From assembly GCA_030834365.1 (NCBI GenBank), contig JAURFJ010000061.1:1-7693 (forward strand): 7,693 bases of DNA, given 5' to 3'. Each line of letters opens with the position of its first letter. Positions within the stretch are counted from its first letter, which is position 1. Both the position numbers and the translations under genes were made by a program. The notes beneath the pieces were generated by a model, which made no database searches, had not been told where the DNA came from, and was given only the letters and a program-made list of their open reading frames with translations. Shown here in pieces: positions 6,600 through 7,693 of this stretch. Origin of the DNA: Flavobacteriaceae bacterium (lineage in GTDB: Bacteria; Bacteroidota; Bacteroidia; Flavobacteriales; Flavobacteriaceae).

Positions 6600-7693
6600 A
6601 TGCTTAGTTACTGGGAAAAACGCGAAATGATCACTACAGACCTCGCCGTTGTCGGAGGGGGATTAGTCGGATGCTTTGCGGCCTTGACTTATAAAGAGGC
6701 TAACCCCAATGCTCGGATTACCATAATTGAACGCGGCATTTTACCCAGCGGTGCAAGTACAAAAAATGCAGGATTCGCCTGTTTCGGATCGGTCTCAGAG
6801 CTTCAAGAAGACCTTAAAGATTGTAGTCTCGAAGAACTTGTCTTACTCACTGAAAGTCGGTTTAAAGGAATCCAACACCTAAGAAAGGTCATGGGAGATC
6901 GCGCCATTGGCTACGAGCCGGTAAAGGGTTACGAACTCTGTTTCGAACCAGTGAGCCGAGATCTAATGGCATTTTTTAATCGTGAATTACGTGCCGTATT
7001 CGGTGCCGATCCATTTAGCGATCAGTCTCAGTCACTTTCTCGCTACCCTTTCAGCAGTCATGTTCAAGGGCTGATCGCTCACGATTTTGAAGGCACGCTT
7101 AATAGCGGAAAAATGATGAGCGCACTTCATGAACGCTTAGGATCTTTAGGCATTCGCTACTTGAGTGGGTGTAGCCTCAAAACATTTGAAGAATGTGGCT
7201 CTCACGTCGCTATTGAGGTTGAGTCGGCACTTCAATCGATCCCAATTCAAACGCAGAAACTTGCCTTTTGCACGAATGCATTTACTTCAGCGTTTTTTCC
7301 AGATCTGGATATCCATCCTGGTAGGGGTATGGTACTGGTTACCAAGCCCATTGATGGCCTAGCATTGCAAGGGTCTTTTCACTATCACAAAGGATACAAT
7401 TACTTTCGCGCCATCGACAATCGCATACTTTTAGGAGGCGCACGTCATTTAGATAAAGAGACAGAATCTACGACTGACTTCGGCATCCATCCAAAAATAA
7501 AAGCGCAACTGATCGCAGACCTTCTCGAGTTCATCTTACCTCAATCTACCGTCGAAGTAGACTACGAGTGGTCGGGTATCATGGCCTTTGGAAAAAACAA
7601 GCAACCCATCATTCAAAAGGTCTCAGACCGTATCGCAGTGGCCGCACGTCTTGGTGGAATGGGCGTAGCGCTTGGCTCTTTAGTTGGCAAAGA
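6600..7693 (+). CDS. DAO-family FAD-dependent oxidoreductase (3' end missing)
   Basis: An open frame starts at ATG 6600 and runs off the right edge after 364 codons. The protein begins MLSYWEKREM, a start I recall from Bacteroidota members of this group, which supports this ATG over the internal one at residue 10. Residues 14-45 form a Rossmann dinucleotide-binding motif (DLAVVGGGLVGCFAALTY, ending in the ribose-binding acidic residue at E44 in IIERG). GASTKNAGFACFGS at 51-64 is the conserved FAD-contact loop of the DAO (PF01266) family. GRGMVLVTKP (241-250), NRILLGGAR (274-282), EWSGIMAFGKNKQPII (323-338) and ARLGGMGVALGS (349-360) are the later landmarks, the last lying in the C-terminal FAD-binding segment. 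Relatives oxidise amines or amino acids (glycine oxidase, sarcosine oxidase, D-amino-acid dehydrogenase); the substrate is not evident. No signal peptide is present, so it is cytoplasmic. Family length is about 370-380 residues, so little is missing. It is divergent from the DUF1080 gene. Confidence 0.88.
   Translation, partial: MLSYWEKREMITTDLAVVGGGLVGCFAALTYKEANPNARITIIERGILPSGASTKNAGFACFGSVSELQEDLKDCSLEELVLLTESRFKGIQHLRKVMGDRAIGYEPVKGYELCFEPVSRDLMAFFNRELRAVFGADPFSDQSQSLSRYPFSSHVQGLIAHDFEGTLNSGKMMSALHERLGSLGIRYLSGCSLKTFEECGSHVAIEVESALQSIPIQTQKLAFCTNAFTSAFFPDLDIHPGRGMVLVTKPIDGLALQGSFHYHKGYNYFRAIDNRILLGGARHLDKETESTTDFGIHPKIKAQLIADLLEFILPQSTVEVDYEWSGIMAFGKNKQPIIQKVSDRIAVAARLGGMGVALGSLVGK

Noticed and set aside
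1..7693. CRISPR arrays, tRNA or other RNA genes, insertion sequences, attachment sites
   Set aside because: Coding sequence covers nearly everything, the three gaps are 55-107 bases, and I saw no repeated units or terminal inverted repeats other than the terminator hairpin.

Overview
The window looks like ordinary chromosomal DNA from a member of the Bacteroidota, probably an aquatic Flavobacteriia-like lineage. The protein families point that way: a large secreted Asp-box protein, a DUF1080 protein, and an FAD oxidoreductase beginning MLSYWE. None of the four visible start codons has a Shine-Dalgarno sequence, and one upstream region carries a good match to the Bacteroidota promoter (TTG, 19 bases, TAnnTTT). 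The genus cannot be fixed from this sequence. Base composition is close to balanced and looks even across the window, with no sign of a transferred island.

Five genes fill almost all of the window and strictly alternate in direction. (1) At the left edge, on the + strand, is the end of an aldo/keto reductase fused to a RidA-like domain. (2) Convergent with it and overlapping by four bases is a 1016-residue secreted Asp-box (sortilin/VPS10-like) beta-propeller protein. (3) Divergent from that, across 71 bases, is a 560-residue secreted protein distantly resembling the DUF885 family. (4) Convergent with that, across a hairpin terminator, is a secreted DUF1080 (3-keto-disaccharide hydrolase domain) protein. 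(5) Divergent from that, across 107 bases with a recognisable promoter, is a DAO-family FAD-dependent oxidoreductase cut by the right edge. No gap exceeds 110 bases, and I saw no RNA gene, mobile element, CRISPR array or extended repeat.

Because each gene faces its neighbours, each is probably its own transcription unit, and there is no operon to suggest a joint pathway. The three central genes all encode exported proteins, so this is a small cluster of envelope or periplasmic functions flanked by two cytoplasmic oxidoreductases. There is no SusC/SusD pair, regulator or transporter that would make it a polysaccharide utilization locus.

I do not see a convincing undescribed system. The points most worth a second look are the DUF885-like protein that lacks the family's HExxPGH motif, the AKR-RidA fusion whose RidA half lacks the usual substrate-binding arginine, and the palindromic CTAG that supplies both stop codons of a convergent gene pair.
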